Below, piece after piece: positions 1 to 5,670 of a stretch of DNA of 6,398 nucleotides. Both the position numbers and the translations under genes were made by a program. The stretch's first letter is position 1; the number at the start of each line of letters is the position of its first letter. The stretch is from Candidatus Nanoarchaeia archaeon (GTDB lineage: Archaea; Nanoarchaeota; Nanoarchaeia; SCGC-AAA011-G17; JAFCDX01): the NCBI GenBank assembly GCA_028717785.1, contig JAQUND010000091.1:1-6398 (forward strand), written 5' to 3'. The notes beneath the pieces were generated by a model. That model was not told the origin of the DNA and ran no database searches. It was given only the letters and a program-made list of their open reading frames with translations.

Positions 1-90
1 CCAGAAAATCCAGGAAGAATAAGATCAATTAAAAAAACATTAGCTAGAATTTATACTTTAAGAAATGAGAAAAAGGAGGTTGCTAAGTGA
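1..90 (+). CDS. rpl29: Large-subunit ribosomal protein uL29 (L29), C-terminal part
   Basis: Only the last 29 codons and a TGA stop are in the window; the start lies upstream. The visible residues begin PENPGRIRSIKKTLARIYTL, the typical end of uL29: an asparagine-proline-glycine turn, then a basic helix ending in a charged tail. The protein is a small helical hairpin that binds 23S rRNA near the peptide exit tunnel and helps form the docking site for nascent-chain factors. Its position directly before aIF1, Rnp1 and uS17 is the usual archaeal order and supports the call despite the short fragment. Its last codons also carry the Shine-Dalgarno sequence of the next gene, and its TGA overlaps that gene's GTG start by four bases. 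Identity is fairly certain; nothing can be said about its N-terminus. Confidence 0.9.
   Translation, partial: PENPGRIRSIKKTLARIYTLRNEKKEVAK
75..80 (+). promoter_or_regulatory. Strong Shine-Dalgarno site for aIF1
   Basis: GGAGGT lies inside the last codons of uL29, six bases before the GTG at 87. It is the best match to the anti-Shine-Dalgarno sequence at any gene start in the window, and it decides in favour of the GTG start. Confidence 0.8.
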
Positions 91-395
91 GTAGTATCTG
101 TGAAAAGTGCGGTTTGCCAAAAGACATTTGCGCCTGCGATGTTATTGCAAAAGAAAAACAAACAATAACAATTAAACATGTTGAGCGTAGTTTTGGTAAG
201 ATCATGACTTTAATTGAAGGAATAGATACAAAAGGTGTTGACATGAAAGATTTAACAAAAAAACTAAAACAGAAATTTGCTTGCGGTGGAACTTTCAAAG
301 ATGGAAGAATAGAATTACAAGGTAAACATACAAATAAAGTTAAGGAGGAATTAATTAAGCTTGGTTTCAGTGCTGACACAATAGAAGTATTGTAA
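87..395 (+). CDS. Translation initiation factor aIF1 (SUI1/eIF1 family)
   Basis: The 102-residue product is the archaeal counterpart of eIF1. It binds the small subunit near the P site and helps select the correct start codon by opposing initiation at mismatched codons. The N-terminus has four cysteines in a CxxC...CxC pattern (Cys5, Cys8, Cys15, Cys17, around CEKCGLPKDICACD), a probable metal site common in archaeal aIF1. The SUI1 fold follows from about residue 26 to the end, with the conserved stretch FACGGTFKDGRIELQGKH near 64-81. Length is normal for the family. The GTG start is chosen because the cysteine motif begins at once, the uL29 stop overlaps it by four bases, and GGAGGT lies six bases upstream. 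Four of its five cysteines use TGC while neighbours mostly use TGT, and it looks less AT-rich than later genes. The position between uL29 and Rnp1 is conserved in many archaea. Confidence 0.95.
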   Translation: MSSICEKCGLPKDICACDVIAKEKQTITIKHVERSFGKIMTLIEGIDTKGVDMKDLTKKLKQKFACGGTFKDGRIELQGKHTNKVKEELIKLGFSADTIEVL

Positions 396-396
396 G

Positions 397-636
397 ATGA
401 AACAAGAGTTAATTGGTTTACATATCATGATATTAGATTCAAACAATAAAAATTTAATAGGAATGCAAGGAAAAATAGTTGATGAAACAAAAAATATGTT
501 CACAATTAAAACAAATGAAGGAGAAAAAAAATTGATTAAGAATAATATCAAATTTGAAGTTATAACCAAAGAAGGTATAATGAAAATAGAAGGTAAAAAA
601 ATAGTTGGGAGACCAGAAGATAGATTAAAAAAATGA
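397..636 (+). CDS. rnp1: RNase P protein component 1 (Rpp29/Pop4 family)
   Basis: This protein subunit works with the catalytic RNase P RNA, which removes 5' leaders from precursor tRNAs; in archaea Rpp29 pairs with Rpp21 to support the specificity domain. Visible hallmarks are the start of the Sm-like barrel (ELIGLHIMILDSNNKNLIG, residues 4-22), the segment GMQGKIVDETKNMF (22-35), and the closing GKKIVGRPEDRL motif (67-78), which is highly conserved. At 79 residues it is shorter than usual: it is almost only the beta-barrel, with no N-terminal helical extension. The ATG lies one base after the aIF1 stop, and there is no recognisable Shine-Dalgarno, so translation is probably coupled to aIF1. 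Its TGA overlaps the uS17 start by four bases. Having this subunit implies that the organism retains protein-assisted RNase P. Confidence 0.93.
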   Translation: MKQELIGLHIMILDSNNKNLIGMQGKIVDETKNMFTIKTNEGEKKLIKNNIKFEVITKEGIMKIEGKKIVGRPEDRLKK

Positions 637-956
637 AAACATCAATAGGATTACAAATTGAAGCTCCAAAGAAAGCATGTCAAGATAAACATTGTCCTTT
701 CCATAGTCAATTAAGTACACATGGAACTGTATTTGTTGGAGAAGTAATTAAAAAGAATGTTCATAAAACAGCAACTATTTCATGGCAAAGACCATTTTAT
801 TTAACTAAATATGAAAGATATGAAAAAAGAAGATCAAGAATAAAAGTACATATTCCAGATTGCATGGAAATAAATATTGGTGATAAAGTAAGAGCAATTG
901 AATGTACTCCAATTTCAAAAACAAAAAATTTTGTAATAATTGAGAAGTTAAAATGA
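633..956 (+). CDS. rps17: Small-subunit ribosomal protein uS17 (S17)
   Basis: This is an OB-fold primary binder of 16S rRNA in the body of the small subunit, important for early assembly. The 107 residues match the archaeal form. The N-terminal segment includes CQDKHCPFHSQLSTHGTVF (16-34), typical of archaeal uS17; then come the OB-fold strands VGEVIKKNVHKTATISW (35-51), a charged YERYEKRRSRIKVH loop (60-73) and the closing NIGDKVRAIECTPISKTKNF (81-100), the standard family ending. The ATG overlaps the Rnp1 stop as ATGA, with no clear Shine-Dalgarno upstream, so re-initiation after Rnp1 is likely. Its own TGA likewise overlaps uL14. Nothing is missing or broken. Confidence 0.97.
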   Translation: MKTSIGLQIEAPKKACQDKHCPFHSQLSTHGTVFVGEVIKKNVHKTATISWQRPFYLTKYERYEKRRSRIKVHIPDCMEINIGDKVRAIECTPISKTKNFVIIEKLK

Positions 957-1354
957 AAACACTAAAATCAAAAGTAACATATGGATTGCAAAAGGGAAGC
1001 AAGGTTCAAACTTGTGATAACTCTGGAGCTAAGATAATTAGAATTATATCTGTATTTGGACACAATACAACTAAAGGAAGAAATCCTGAATGTGGTGTTG
1101 GTGATTTAATTAATTGTTCTGTAATTAGTGGATCTCAAGATATGTTAAAACAAGTTGTATTCGCAGTTATTGTTAGACAAAGAAAAGAATGGAAAAGACC
1201 AGATGGCACAAGAATTAGATTTGAAGATAATGCAGTTGCTGTTTTAAAAGATGAAAAAGGAAATCCAAAAGGTACAATAATTAAAGGAGCTATAGCTAAA
1301 GAAGTTGCTGAAAGATGGCCTTCTGTTTCAAAATTAGCTAGTGTAGTAGTTTAA
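953..1354 (+). CDS. rpl14: Large-subunit ribosomal protein uL14 (L14)
   Basis: uL14 is a five-stranded barrel protein at the subunit interface; it contacts 23S rRNA, takes part in an intersubunit bridge and lies beside the factor-binding region. The 133 residues match the archaeal length. Diagnostic segments are KVQTCDNSGAKIIRII (17-32), a strongly conserved family signature, VIVRQRKEWKRPDGT (72-86), the RFEDNAVAVL strand (89-98) and the GTIIKGAIAKEVAERWP ending (107-123). The ATG overlaps the uS17 TGA by four bases; only a weak purine-rich GAGAAG lies upstream. The stop is TAA, with a single base before uL24. Confidence 0.98.
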   Translation: MKTLKSKVTYGLQKGSKVQTCDNSGAKIIRIISVFGHNTTKGRNPECGVGDLINCSVISGSQDMLKQVVFAVIVRQRKEWKRPDGTRIRFEDNAVAVLKDEKGNPKGTIIKGAIAKEVAERWPSVSKLASVVV

Positions 1355-1355
1355 A

Positions 1356-1745
1356 ATGAAAAAAAGATTTTCAACTAAATGGGTTAAAAGTACTCAACCA
1401 AGAAAGCAAAGAAAGTATAGAAGAAATGCTCCATTACATATAGTTGGAAAATTTATGGGAGTTCATTTATCAAAAGATTTAAAGAAAAAATATGGAAGAA
1501 GAGCTATTAGAGTAAGAAAAGGAGATACTGTAAAAATACTTAGAGGTCAATTTAAAAAGAAAACAGGTAAAGTAATGGATGTTAAATTATCAAGAAGAAA
1601 AGTATTTGTAGAAAATATTCAACAAATAAGAAAAGATGGAACAAAGTCATTTTATGCTTTAGAACCATCAAACTTAATGATAACTTCATTAAACCTTGAA
1701 GATAAAATAAGAAAAGAAAAATTGGAGAAGAAAAATGCATCTTAA
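1356..1745 (+). CDS. rpl24: Large-subunit ribosomal protein uL24 (L24)
   Basis: uL24 starts large-subunit assembly by binding the 5' region of 23S rRNA, and sits near the peptide exit tunnel in the mature ribosome. The 129-residue protein has the archaeal/eukaryotic (L26-like) N-terminal extension (basic residues 1-50, including QPRKQRKYRRNAPLH at 14-28), then a KOW motif (RVRKGDTVKILRGQFKKKTG, 52-71), the second half of the SH3-like barrel (KVMDVKLSRRKVFVENI, 72-88) and a lysine-rich tail. The ATG lies one base after the uL14 TAA, without a Shine-Dalgarno. The last four codons overlap the eS4 start by eleven bases, and the tail region supplies the eS4 ribosome-binding site. Confidence 0.97.
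   Translation: MKKRFSTKWVKSTQPRKQRKYRRNAPLHIVGKFMGVHLSKDLKKKYGRRAIRVRKGDTVKILRGQFKKKTGKVMDVKLSRRKVFVENIQQIRKDGTKSFYALEPSNLMITSLNLEDKIRKEKLEKKNAS
1724..1727 (+). promoter_or_regulatory. Shine-Dalgarno site for eS4
   Basis: GGAG lies within the uL24 tail, seven bases before the ATG at 1735. It supports starting eS4 inside uL24, eleven bases before the uL24 stop is completed. Confidence 0.6.
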
Positions 1746-2430
1746 AAGAATACCAGCACCAAAAATCTGGCCTATTAAAAGAAAAATAAGAAAATTCATA
1801 GCAAGACCAATGCCAGGTCCACATTGTTTAAATGATTGTATAACTCTTAATATTTTATTAAAAGATTTTTTAAATCAAGCTAAAACAACTAAGGAAGTAA
1901 AATTTATATTAAATAATGGAAAAATTTTAGTAAATAAAATCCCAAGAAAAGAATATAGATTCCCTCTTGGTATAATGGATATAATTGAAATTCCAGATCT
2001 TAAACAGAAATTTATTTTATTATTCAATGAAAAAAATAGATTCTCTTTAAATCCAATTAAAGATTCAAATACTAAATTATGTAAAATTATTGGTAAAAAA
2101 GTTGTTAAAAATAAAAAAGTTCAGATAAATTTACATGATGGACGTAATTTATTATTAGATAAAAATAATTATGCTGTTGGAGATACAATTGTATTTGATT
2201 TAGAAAATAAAAAAGTAAAAGATCATTTAAAATTAGAAAAAGATGTTATGATTTATTTAAATGGTGGTTCTTGTAAAGGTCATATAGGTAAATTACAAAA
2301 AATTGATGAAGGAAATGGATATGCAGAACAAAAAATTACATTTTTATTGGGCAAAGAAGTTCATACAACTTTGAAAAAATATGCATTTGTTGTAGGTAAA
2401 GATAAATCATTAATTGAGGTTAAAGAATGA
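1735..2430 (+). CDS. rps4e: Small-subunit ribosomal protein eS4 (S4e)
   Basis: eS4 is specific to archaea and eukaryotes and binds 16S rRNA in the small-subunit body. The 231 residues are close to the family norm. In order: the N-terminal motif HLKRIPAPKIWPIKRK (2-17) with a conserved basic RPMPGPH turn (24-30), an S4-type RNA-binding domain (about 41-100, with NNGKILVNKIPRKEYRFPLG near 60-79), a central beta domain (TKLCKIIGKKV to NYAVGDTIVFDL, about 113-156), and a KOW-like segment (MIYLNGGSCKGHIGKLQKI, 172-190) ending in the conserved FVVGKDK near 218. The start is set by the LKRIPAPK motif, by GGAG seven bases upstream and by the 11-base overlap with uL24. It is among the most AT-rich genes here. 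Its TGA overlaps uL5. Confidence 0.97.
   Translation: MHLKRIPAPKIWPIKRKIRKFIARPMPGPHCLNDCITLNILLKDFLNQAKTTKEVKFILNNGKILVNKIPRKEYRFPLGIMDIIEIPDLKQKFILLFNEKNRFSLNPIKDSNTKLCKIIGKKVVKNKKVQINLHDGRNLLLDKNNYAVGDTIVFDLENKKVKDHLKLEKDVMIYLNGGSCKGHIGKLQKIDEGNGYAEQKITFLLGKEVHTTLKKYAFVVGKDKSLIEVKE
2416..2420 (+). promoter_or_regulatory. Shine-Dalgarno site for uL5
   Basis: GAGGT lies in the last codons of eS4, six bases before the ATG at 2427. It favours that start over the in-frame ATG at 2436. Confidence 0.65.
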
Positions 2431-2942
2431 ATGTAATGAAAAATATTAGGATAGAGAAAGTAACCTTAAATATAGGTGCAGGTGGACCAGGAGATAAATT
2501 AGATAAGTCTGCTAAATTACTTACTTATATTACAGGAAAAAAACCAGTTCAAACAGAAACTATGGAAAGAATTCCAACTTGGAATGTTAGACCTCATTTA
2601 AAATTAGCTTCAAAAATTACAATAAGAAAAAAAGAAGCTCATGATTTACTTAAAAGATTATTAAAAGCAGTTGGTAATAAATTATCTGATAGAAAATTTG
2701 ATAATTATGGTAATTTTTCATTTGGTATTCCAGAATATATTGATGTTGATGGAATAGAATATAATGCTCAATTAGGAATGTTTGGATTTGATGTTGCAGT
2801 TACTTTAGAAAGACCTGGATTTAGAATTAAAAAAAGAAAATTATTGAATAAAAAAATTCCAACAAAAAATAAAATAACTAAACAAGAAGCAATGGATTTT
2901 ATTAGAAAAGAATTTAATGTTAAGGTAGGGGATGAAGAATGA
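2427..2942 (+). CDS. rpl5: Large-subunit ribosomal protein uL5 (L5)
   Basis: uL5 binds 5S rRNA together with uL18 and anchors the central protuberance, where it also contacts P-site tRNA and an intersubunit bridge. The 171 residues match archaeal uL5. Recognisable parts are [12 protein letters not shown] (9-20), the [20 protein letters not shown] segment (36-55), [19 protein letters not shown] (95-113, close to the archaeal consensus), [20 protein letters not shown] (119-138), and a C-terminal helix with the archaeal motif [19 protein letters not shown] (149-167). The start at 2427 overlaps the eS4 stop as ATGA with GAGGT upstream; an in-frame ATG at 2436 would drop three residues and is less likely. 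Its TGA overlaps uS14 by four bases. Confidence 0.98.
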   Translation: MNVMKNIRIEKVTLNIGAGGPGDKLDKSAKLLTYITGKKPVQTETMERIPTWNVRPHLKLASKITIRKKEAHDLLKRLLKAVGNKLSDRKFDNYGNFSFGIPEYIDVDGIEYNAQLGMFGFDVAVTLERPGFRIKKRKLLNKKIPTKNKITKQEAMDFIRKEFNVKVGDEE

Positions 2943-3169
2943 GTTATAGTGATTTTAAGAAAGGATTAGTGCAATTGAAATCAAAGCCACAAATGGCTAA
3001 AAAATATATGAAACATAATGCTCCTAAAGATAGAAAACACGGAAGATCTACACTAAGATGTAAAAGATGTGGAAGAATAGGAGCACATATAGGAAAATAT
3101 AATATTCATTTATGTAGACAGTGTTTTAGAGAAATCGCATCATCAATGGGTTTCAGGAAGTTTAGTTAA
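2939..3169 (+). CDS. rps14: Small-subunit ribosomal protein uS14 (S14), zinc-binding form
   Basis: uS14 sits in the small-subunit head and is added late in assembly. This is the zinc form: Cys41 and Cys44 ([10 protein letters not shown]), with Cys59 and Cys62 (HLCRQCF), make a CxxC-CxxC site, and the ending [13 protein letters not shown] is typical. The 76-residue call is longer than common archaeal versions of about 50-60 residues because of residues 1-18 ([18 protein letters not shown]). An internal ATG at 2993 would give 58 residues. The longer start is preferred because it overlaps the uL5 TGA as ATGA, like many junctions here, and the G-rich AGGGGA just upstream may serve as a ribosome-binding site; starting at 2993 would leave a gap of about 50 bases, otherwise unseen in the window. 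The protein call is firm, the start less so. Confidence 0.95.
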   Translation: MSYSDFKKGLVQLKSKPQMAKKYMKHNAPKDRKHGRSTLRCKRCGRIGAHIGKYNIHLCRQCFREIASSMGFRKFS

Positions 3170-3170
3170 A

Positions 3171-3563
3171 ATGGCATTAAATGATACATTATCAAATGTG
3201 CTTTCAATGATATTGAATGCAGAGAAAAAAGGTAAATTTGTTTGTATAGTTGAACCTGCGTCAAAAACAATTAAAAGTGTTTTAAATATAATGAATCAAA
3301 GAGGATATCTTGGATCAATAAAAGTTATGGATAATTCAAAAGGTGGACAAATAGAAGTAAACCTTTCAGGTAATATTAATAAATGTGGAGTTATAAAACC
3401 AAGATTTGCAGTTAAAGCAACAGATTTTGAAAAATTCGAAAAAAGATTTTTACCTGCAAAGAATTTTGGTATATTAATAATTTCAACATCAAAAGGTATA
3501 ATGACTCATATGGAAGCTAGAGAAAAAAATCTTGGAGGAAAATTAGTAGCATATTGTTATTAA
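3171..3563 (+). CDS. rps8: Small-subunit ribosomal protein uS8 (S8)
   Basis: uS8 is a primary binder of the 16S rRNA central domain and organises platform assembly; in bacteria its counterpart also represses its own operon, but nothing visible here shows that. The 130 residues match archaeal uS8. The start NDTLSNVLSMILNAEKKGK (4-22) is the family N-terminal helix, RGYLGSIKVMDN (44-55) is the first-domain hairpin, and the C-terminal signature runs from STSKGIMTHMEA (105-116) to GGKLVAYCY (122-130), containing the serine-rich rRNA-binding loop and the expected end. The ATG lies one base after the uS14 TAA, with only a poorly placed AGGAAG upstream (ten bases away), so coupling to uS14 is likely. 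Confidence 0.98.
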   Translation: MALNDTLSNVLSMILNAEKKGKFVCIVEPASKTIKSVLNIMNQRGYLGSIKVMDNSKGGQIEVNLSGNINKCGVIKPRFAVKATDFEKFEKRFLPAKNFGILIISTSKGIMTHMEAREKNLGGKLVAYCY

Positions 3564-3564
3564 A

Positions 3565-4107
3565 ATGGTAAAAATATCTGAAAGAAAATCAGAAGTTCAA
3601 ATTCCTGAAAATGTACAAATTTCCTTAGATAGATATTTGTTAAAAGTTAAAGGACCAAAAGGAGAAGTTGAAAGAGATTTTTCAAATCCAAGATTTAAAA
3701 TAGAAAAAAAAGATCACTCAATTATTGTTTTACCTTCAGATAAAAAAACTTCAAAACAAGATAAAATGTATATTAATACAACAGTTTCACATATTAAAAA
3801 TATGATTAAAGGTGTTTTAGAAGGTTACCAAGCAAAATTAAAAATTTGTTCAGGTCATTTTCCAATGTCTGTTTCAACAGATACTAAAGAAGTTTTAATT
3901 AAAAATTATCTTGGTGAAAAAGTTCCAAGAAAAGCAACTATTATCAAAGGGGTTTCAATAAAAATTGATGGAGAAATTATAACACTTACTGGTTGCGATA
4001 TAGAGCAAGTAGGACAAGCTGCAGCACGTATAGAACATGCTTGTAGAATTAAAAATAGGGATTTAAGATTATTCCAAGATGGTATTTGGATTTTGGAGAA
4101 TAAATGA
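3565..4107 (+). CDS. rpl6: Large-subunit ribosomal protein uL6 (L6)
   Basis: uL6 lies near the sarcin-ricin loop and the GTPase-factor landing site on the large subunit. It has two repeated alpha/beta domains, both visible: residues about 10-85 (with VQISLDRYLLKVKGPKGEVE, 17-36) and about 87-175 (with GYQAKLKICSGHFPMSVST, 87-105, and NYLGEKVPRKATIIKG, 114-129). The second domain holds the conserved ending ITLTGCDIEQVGQAAARIE (139-157) and the closing FQDGIWILE. Its 180 residues are normal for archaea. The ATG follows the uS8 TAA by one base with no Shine-Dalgarno. Its final codons carry GGAG for eL32, and its TGA overlaps that gene's ATG. Confidence 0.98.
   Translation: MVKISERKSEVQIPENVQISLDRYLLKVKGPKGEVERDFSNPRFKIEKKDHSIIVLPSDKKTSKQDKMYINTTVSHIKNMIKGVLEGYQAKLKICSGHFPMSVSTDTKEVLIKNYLGEKVPRKATIIKGVSIKIDGEIITLTGCDIEQVGQAAARIEHACRIKNRDLRLFQDGIWILENK
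4095..4098 (+). promoter_or_regulatory. Shine-Dalgarno site for eL32
   Basis: GGAG lies in the uL6 tail five bases before the ATG at 4104, combined with an ATGA stop/start overlap. Confidence 0.6.
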
Positions 4108-4679
4108 AAGAATTATTAGCATTCAAAATTGCAAGGAAGAAAAAACAACCTAATTTCCTTAGACAAGATTCCAATCAATATAAACAATTTGATGGTTGGA
4201 GAAAACCTAGAGGAATGCATAATAAATTAAGAAGAAGAATGAGAGGTCATGTTCATGTTCCAACTATAGGTTTTGGATCTCCAAGATTAGTTAAATTCTT
4301 AAGTAAAAGTGGATTAAAAGCAGAATTAGTTAATAACTTAAGTCAATTAAAAAAATTAGATAACAAAAAACATAGTATTATTATAGGTAAAATAGGATTA
4401 AAAAATAAATTAGAATTAATAAAAAAATGTATAGAATTAAAGTTTAAAGTATCAAATTTAAAAGATCCTTCTAAATATTTAGAAGAGAAAAATAAATTTT
4501 TATCTGATAAAAAGAAATTAAAACAAGAAAAATTAAGTAAGAAAGAACTTAAAAAATCAGAATTAGAGAAAAAAGCTAAAGAAAAAGAAGCTAAAAAAGA
4601 AGATAAAACTGATAAAAAAGATACAGAAGCAATGATTAAAAACGATATGAAAAAAAGATTACCTGGAGATAAAAAATGA
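4104..4679 (+). CDS. rpl32e: Large-subunit ribosomal protein eL32 (L32e) with a charged C-terminal extension
   Basis: eL32 is an archaeal/eukaryotic large-subunit protein that binds 23S rRNA. The core spans about residues 5-122: PNFLRQDSNQYKQFDGWRKP (16-35), then RGMHNKLRRRMRGH (36-49), the PTIGFGSPRLVKF segment (53-65), HSIIIGKIGLKNKLELIKKC (90-109) and FKVSN (114-118), where typical archaeal versions end. Residues 124-191 form an extra 68-residue tail with about 26 lysines and 16 acidic residues, spaced like a long charged helix (for example KELKKSELEKKAKEKEAKKE). The tail is in frame, has no internal stop and runs straight into the eL19 start, so it is probably translated. It may wrap around rRNA or reach outside the core, but its role is unknown. 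The start is fixed by ATGA overlap and GGAG five bases upstream. Confidence 0.95.
   Translation: MKELLAFKIARKKKQPNFLRQDSNQYKQFDGWRKPRGMHNKLRRRMRGHVHVPTIGFGSPRLVKFLSKSGLKAELVNNLSQLKKLDNKKHSIIIGKIGLKNKLELIKKCIELKFKVSNLKDPSKYLEEKNKFLSDKKKLKQEKLSKKELKKSELEKKAKEKEAKKEDKTDKKDTEAMIKNDMKKRLPGDKK
4665..4668 (+). promoter_or_regulatory. Shine-Dalgarno site for eL19
   Basis: GGAG lies at the very end of the eL32 tail, seven bases before the ATG at 4676. It shows that eL32's extended 3' end also hosts the eL19 initiation signal. Confidence 0.6.
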
Positions 4680-5137
4680 AATTAGATTTACAAAAAAGAT
4701 TAGCATGCCAAGTACTTAAAGCTGGAACTAAGAGAGTAAAATTTGATATAGATAAATTACCAGAAATAAAAGCGGCAATAACAAAATCCGATATAAGAGC
4801 TTTAGTAAGAAATGGCGTAATTTCAAAAATAGATAAGTGTGGAGTTTCAAGATCAAGAGCTAGAGATCAAGCAGATCAAAAGAGAAAAGGTAGAAGACAT
4901 GGAAAAGGTTCATTAAAGGGTAAAGCATCTTCAAGATTGCCAAGAAAATTAAAATGGATTAATTTAGTTAGATCACAAAGAGATTATTTAAAAATGTTAA
5001 AAGGAAAAGATTTGTTATCCGTTTCCAATTATAGATTATTAAGAAATAAAGTTAAGGGAGGAGCATTTAGAAGTGTAAGACACATCAGATTATTTATTGA
5101 TGAATATAATTTAATGAAGAAGAAAAATGGCAACTAA
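4676..5137 (+). CDS. rpl19e: Large-subunit ribosomal protein eL19 (L19e)
   Basis: eL19 is an all-helical archaeal/eukaryotic large-subunit protein with a long basic linker that threads into 23S rRNA; a distal helix takes part in an intersubunit bridge. The 153 residues match the archaeal size. Visible parts are the N-terminal domain (LDLQKRLACQVLKAGTKRV at 3-21, ITKSDIRALVRNGVI at 35-49), the glycine/arginine-rich linker (SRSRARDQADQKRKGRRHGK, 58-77, a family signature) and the C-terminal helices (RSQRDYLKMLKGKDLLS at 99-115, YRLLRNKVKGGAFRSVRHIR at 119-138). The ATG overlaps the eL32 TGA. Its last codons overlap uL18 by eleven bases, the same geometry as uL24/eS4. Confidence 0.97.
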   Translation: MKLDLQKRLACQVLKAGTKRVKFDIDKLPEIKAAITKSDIRALVRNGVISKIDKCGVSRSRARDQADQKRKGRRHGKGSLKGKASSRLPRKLKWINLVRSQRDYLKMLKGKDLLSVSNYRLLRNKVKGGAFRSVRHIRLFIDEYNLMKKKNGN

Positions 5138-5669
5138 AAGATTTACAGTTAGATATTCAAGAAAAGCTGAAGGTAAAACAGATTATAAAAATAGATTACT
5201 ATTGTTAAAATCTAAAAAAACTAGATTAGTAGTTAGAAAATCTTTAAACAATATAAATGTTCAATTTGTAAATTTTGATAAGAAAGGAGATAAAGTAATA
5301 GTTTCAGCAAATAGTTATGAATTAAAGAAAAAATATAATTGGAAATTTAGTACAGGAAATATTCCTGCTGCTTATTTAACTGGTTATTTATGTGGGATAA
5401 AAGCAAAAAGTAAAAATATTAAAGAAGCAATTTTAGATTTAGGTTTACAAAGTAAAGGAGAAAGATTATATGCTGCATTAAAAGGGGTTGTAGATGCAGG
5501 AATAAAAATACCTCATTCAGCTGATATTTTACCTAGTGATAATAGAATTTATGGAACACATATATCTGAATATGCAAAGAAAGCAAATAAATTACAATTT
5601 AATAAAGTAAAACCAGAAAATTTTAAAACAGCAATGGAAGATATAAAAAATAAAATAGGAAGAAGTTAA
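5127..5669 (+). CDS. rpl18: Large-subunit ribosomal protein uL18 (L18)
   Basis: uL18 binds 5S rRNA with uL5 in the central protuberance. The 180-residue product is the archaeal type: the N-terminal basic segment includes YSRKAEGKTDYKNRLLLLKS (10-29), followed by RLVVRKSLNNINVQFVNFD (33-51), the central helix region AAYLTGYLCGIKAK (81-94), the family motif AILDLGLQSKGERLYAALKG (101-120) and VVDAGIKIPHSADILP (121-136), ending in the archaeal-type IYGTHISEYAKK (141-152). The start lies eleven bases before the end of eL19, with only purine-rich GAAGAAG upstream. The stop is TAA, one base before uS5. Confidence 0.97.
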   Translation: MATKRFTVRYSRKAEGKTDYKNRLLLLKSKKTRLVVRKSLNNINVQFVNFDKKGDKVIVSANSYELKKKYNWKFSTGNIPAAYLTGYLCGIKAKSKNIKEAILDLGLQSKGERLYAALKGVVDAGIKIPHSADILPSDNRIYGTHISEYAKKANKLQFNKVKPENFKTAMEDIKNKIGRS

Positions 5670-5670
5670 A

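Noticed and set aside
48..60. TATA-like AATTTATACTTTA about 30 bases before the aIF1 start
   Set aside because: It lies within uL29 coding sequence in a very AT-rich genome where such strings are frequent. A start site 25 bases downstream would fall on or just past the Shine-Dalgarno. No B-recognition element is evident.
83..379. Minus-strand open frame of 98 codons opposite aIF1
   Set aside because: It is antisense to a clearly conserved gene and resembles no family. Its hydrophobic, Phe/Ser-rich make-up is what reverse-complemented lysine-rich coding sequence gives.
87..636. aIF1 and Rnp1 as foreign insertions into the ribosomal operon
   Set aside because: Both genes occupy this same place between uL29 and uS17 in many archaea, so the arrangement is ancestral.
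1582..1824. Minus-strand open frame of 80 codons across the uL24/eS4 junction
   Set aside because: Its Phe/Leu/Trp-rich product is the complement of Lys/Glu-rich codons. It has no ribosome-binding site and no recognisable domain.
4500..4676. Possible frameshift or fused extra gene at the 3' end of eL32
   Set aside because: The frame stays open, composition grades smoothly from the core, there is no internal start with a binding site, and the frame ends exactly at the eL19 ATGA overlap. An extended protein is simpler.
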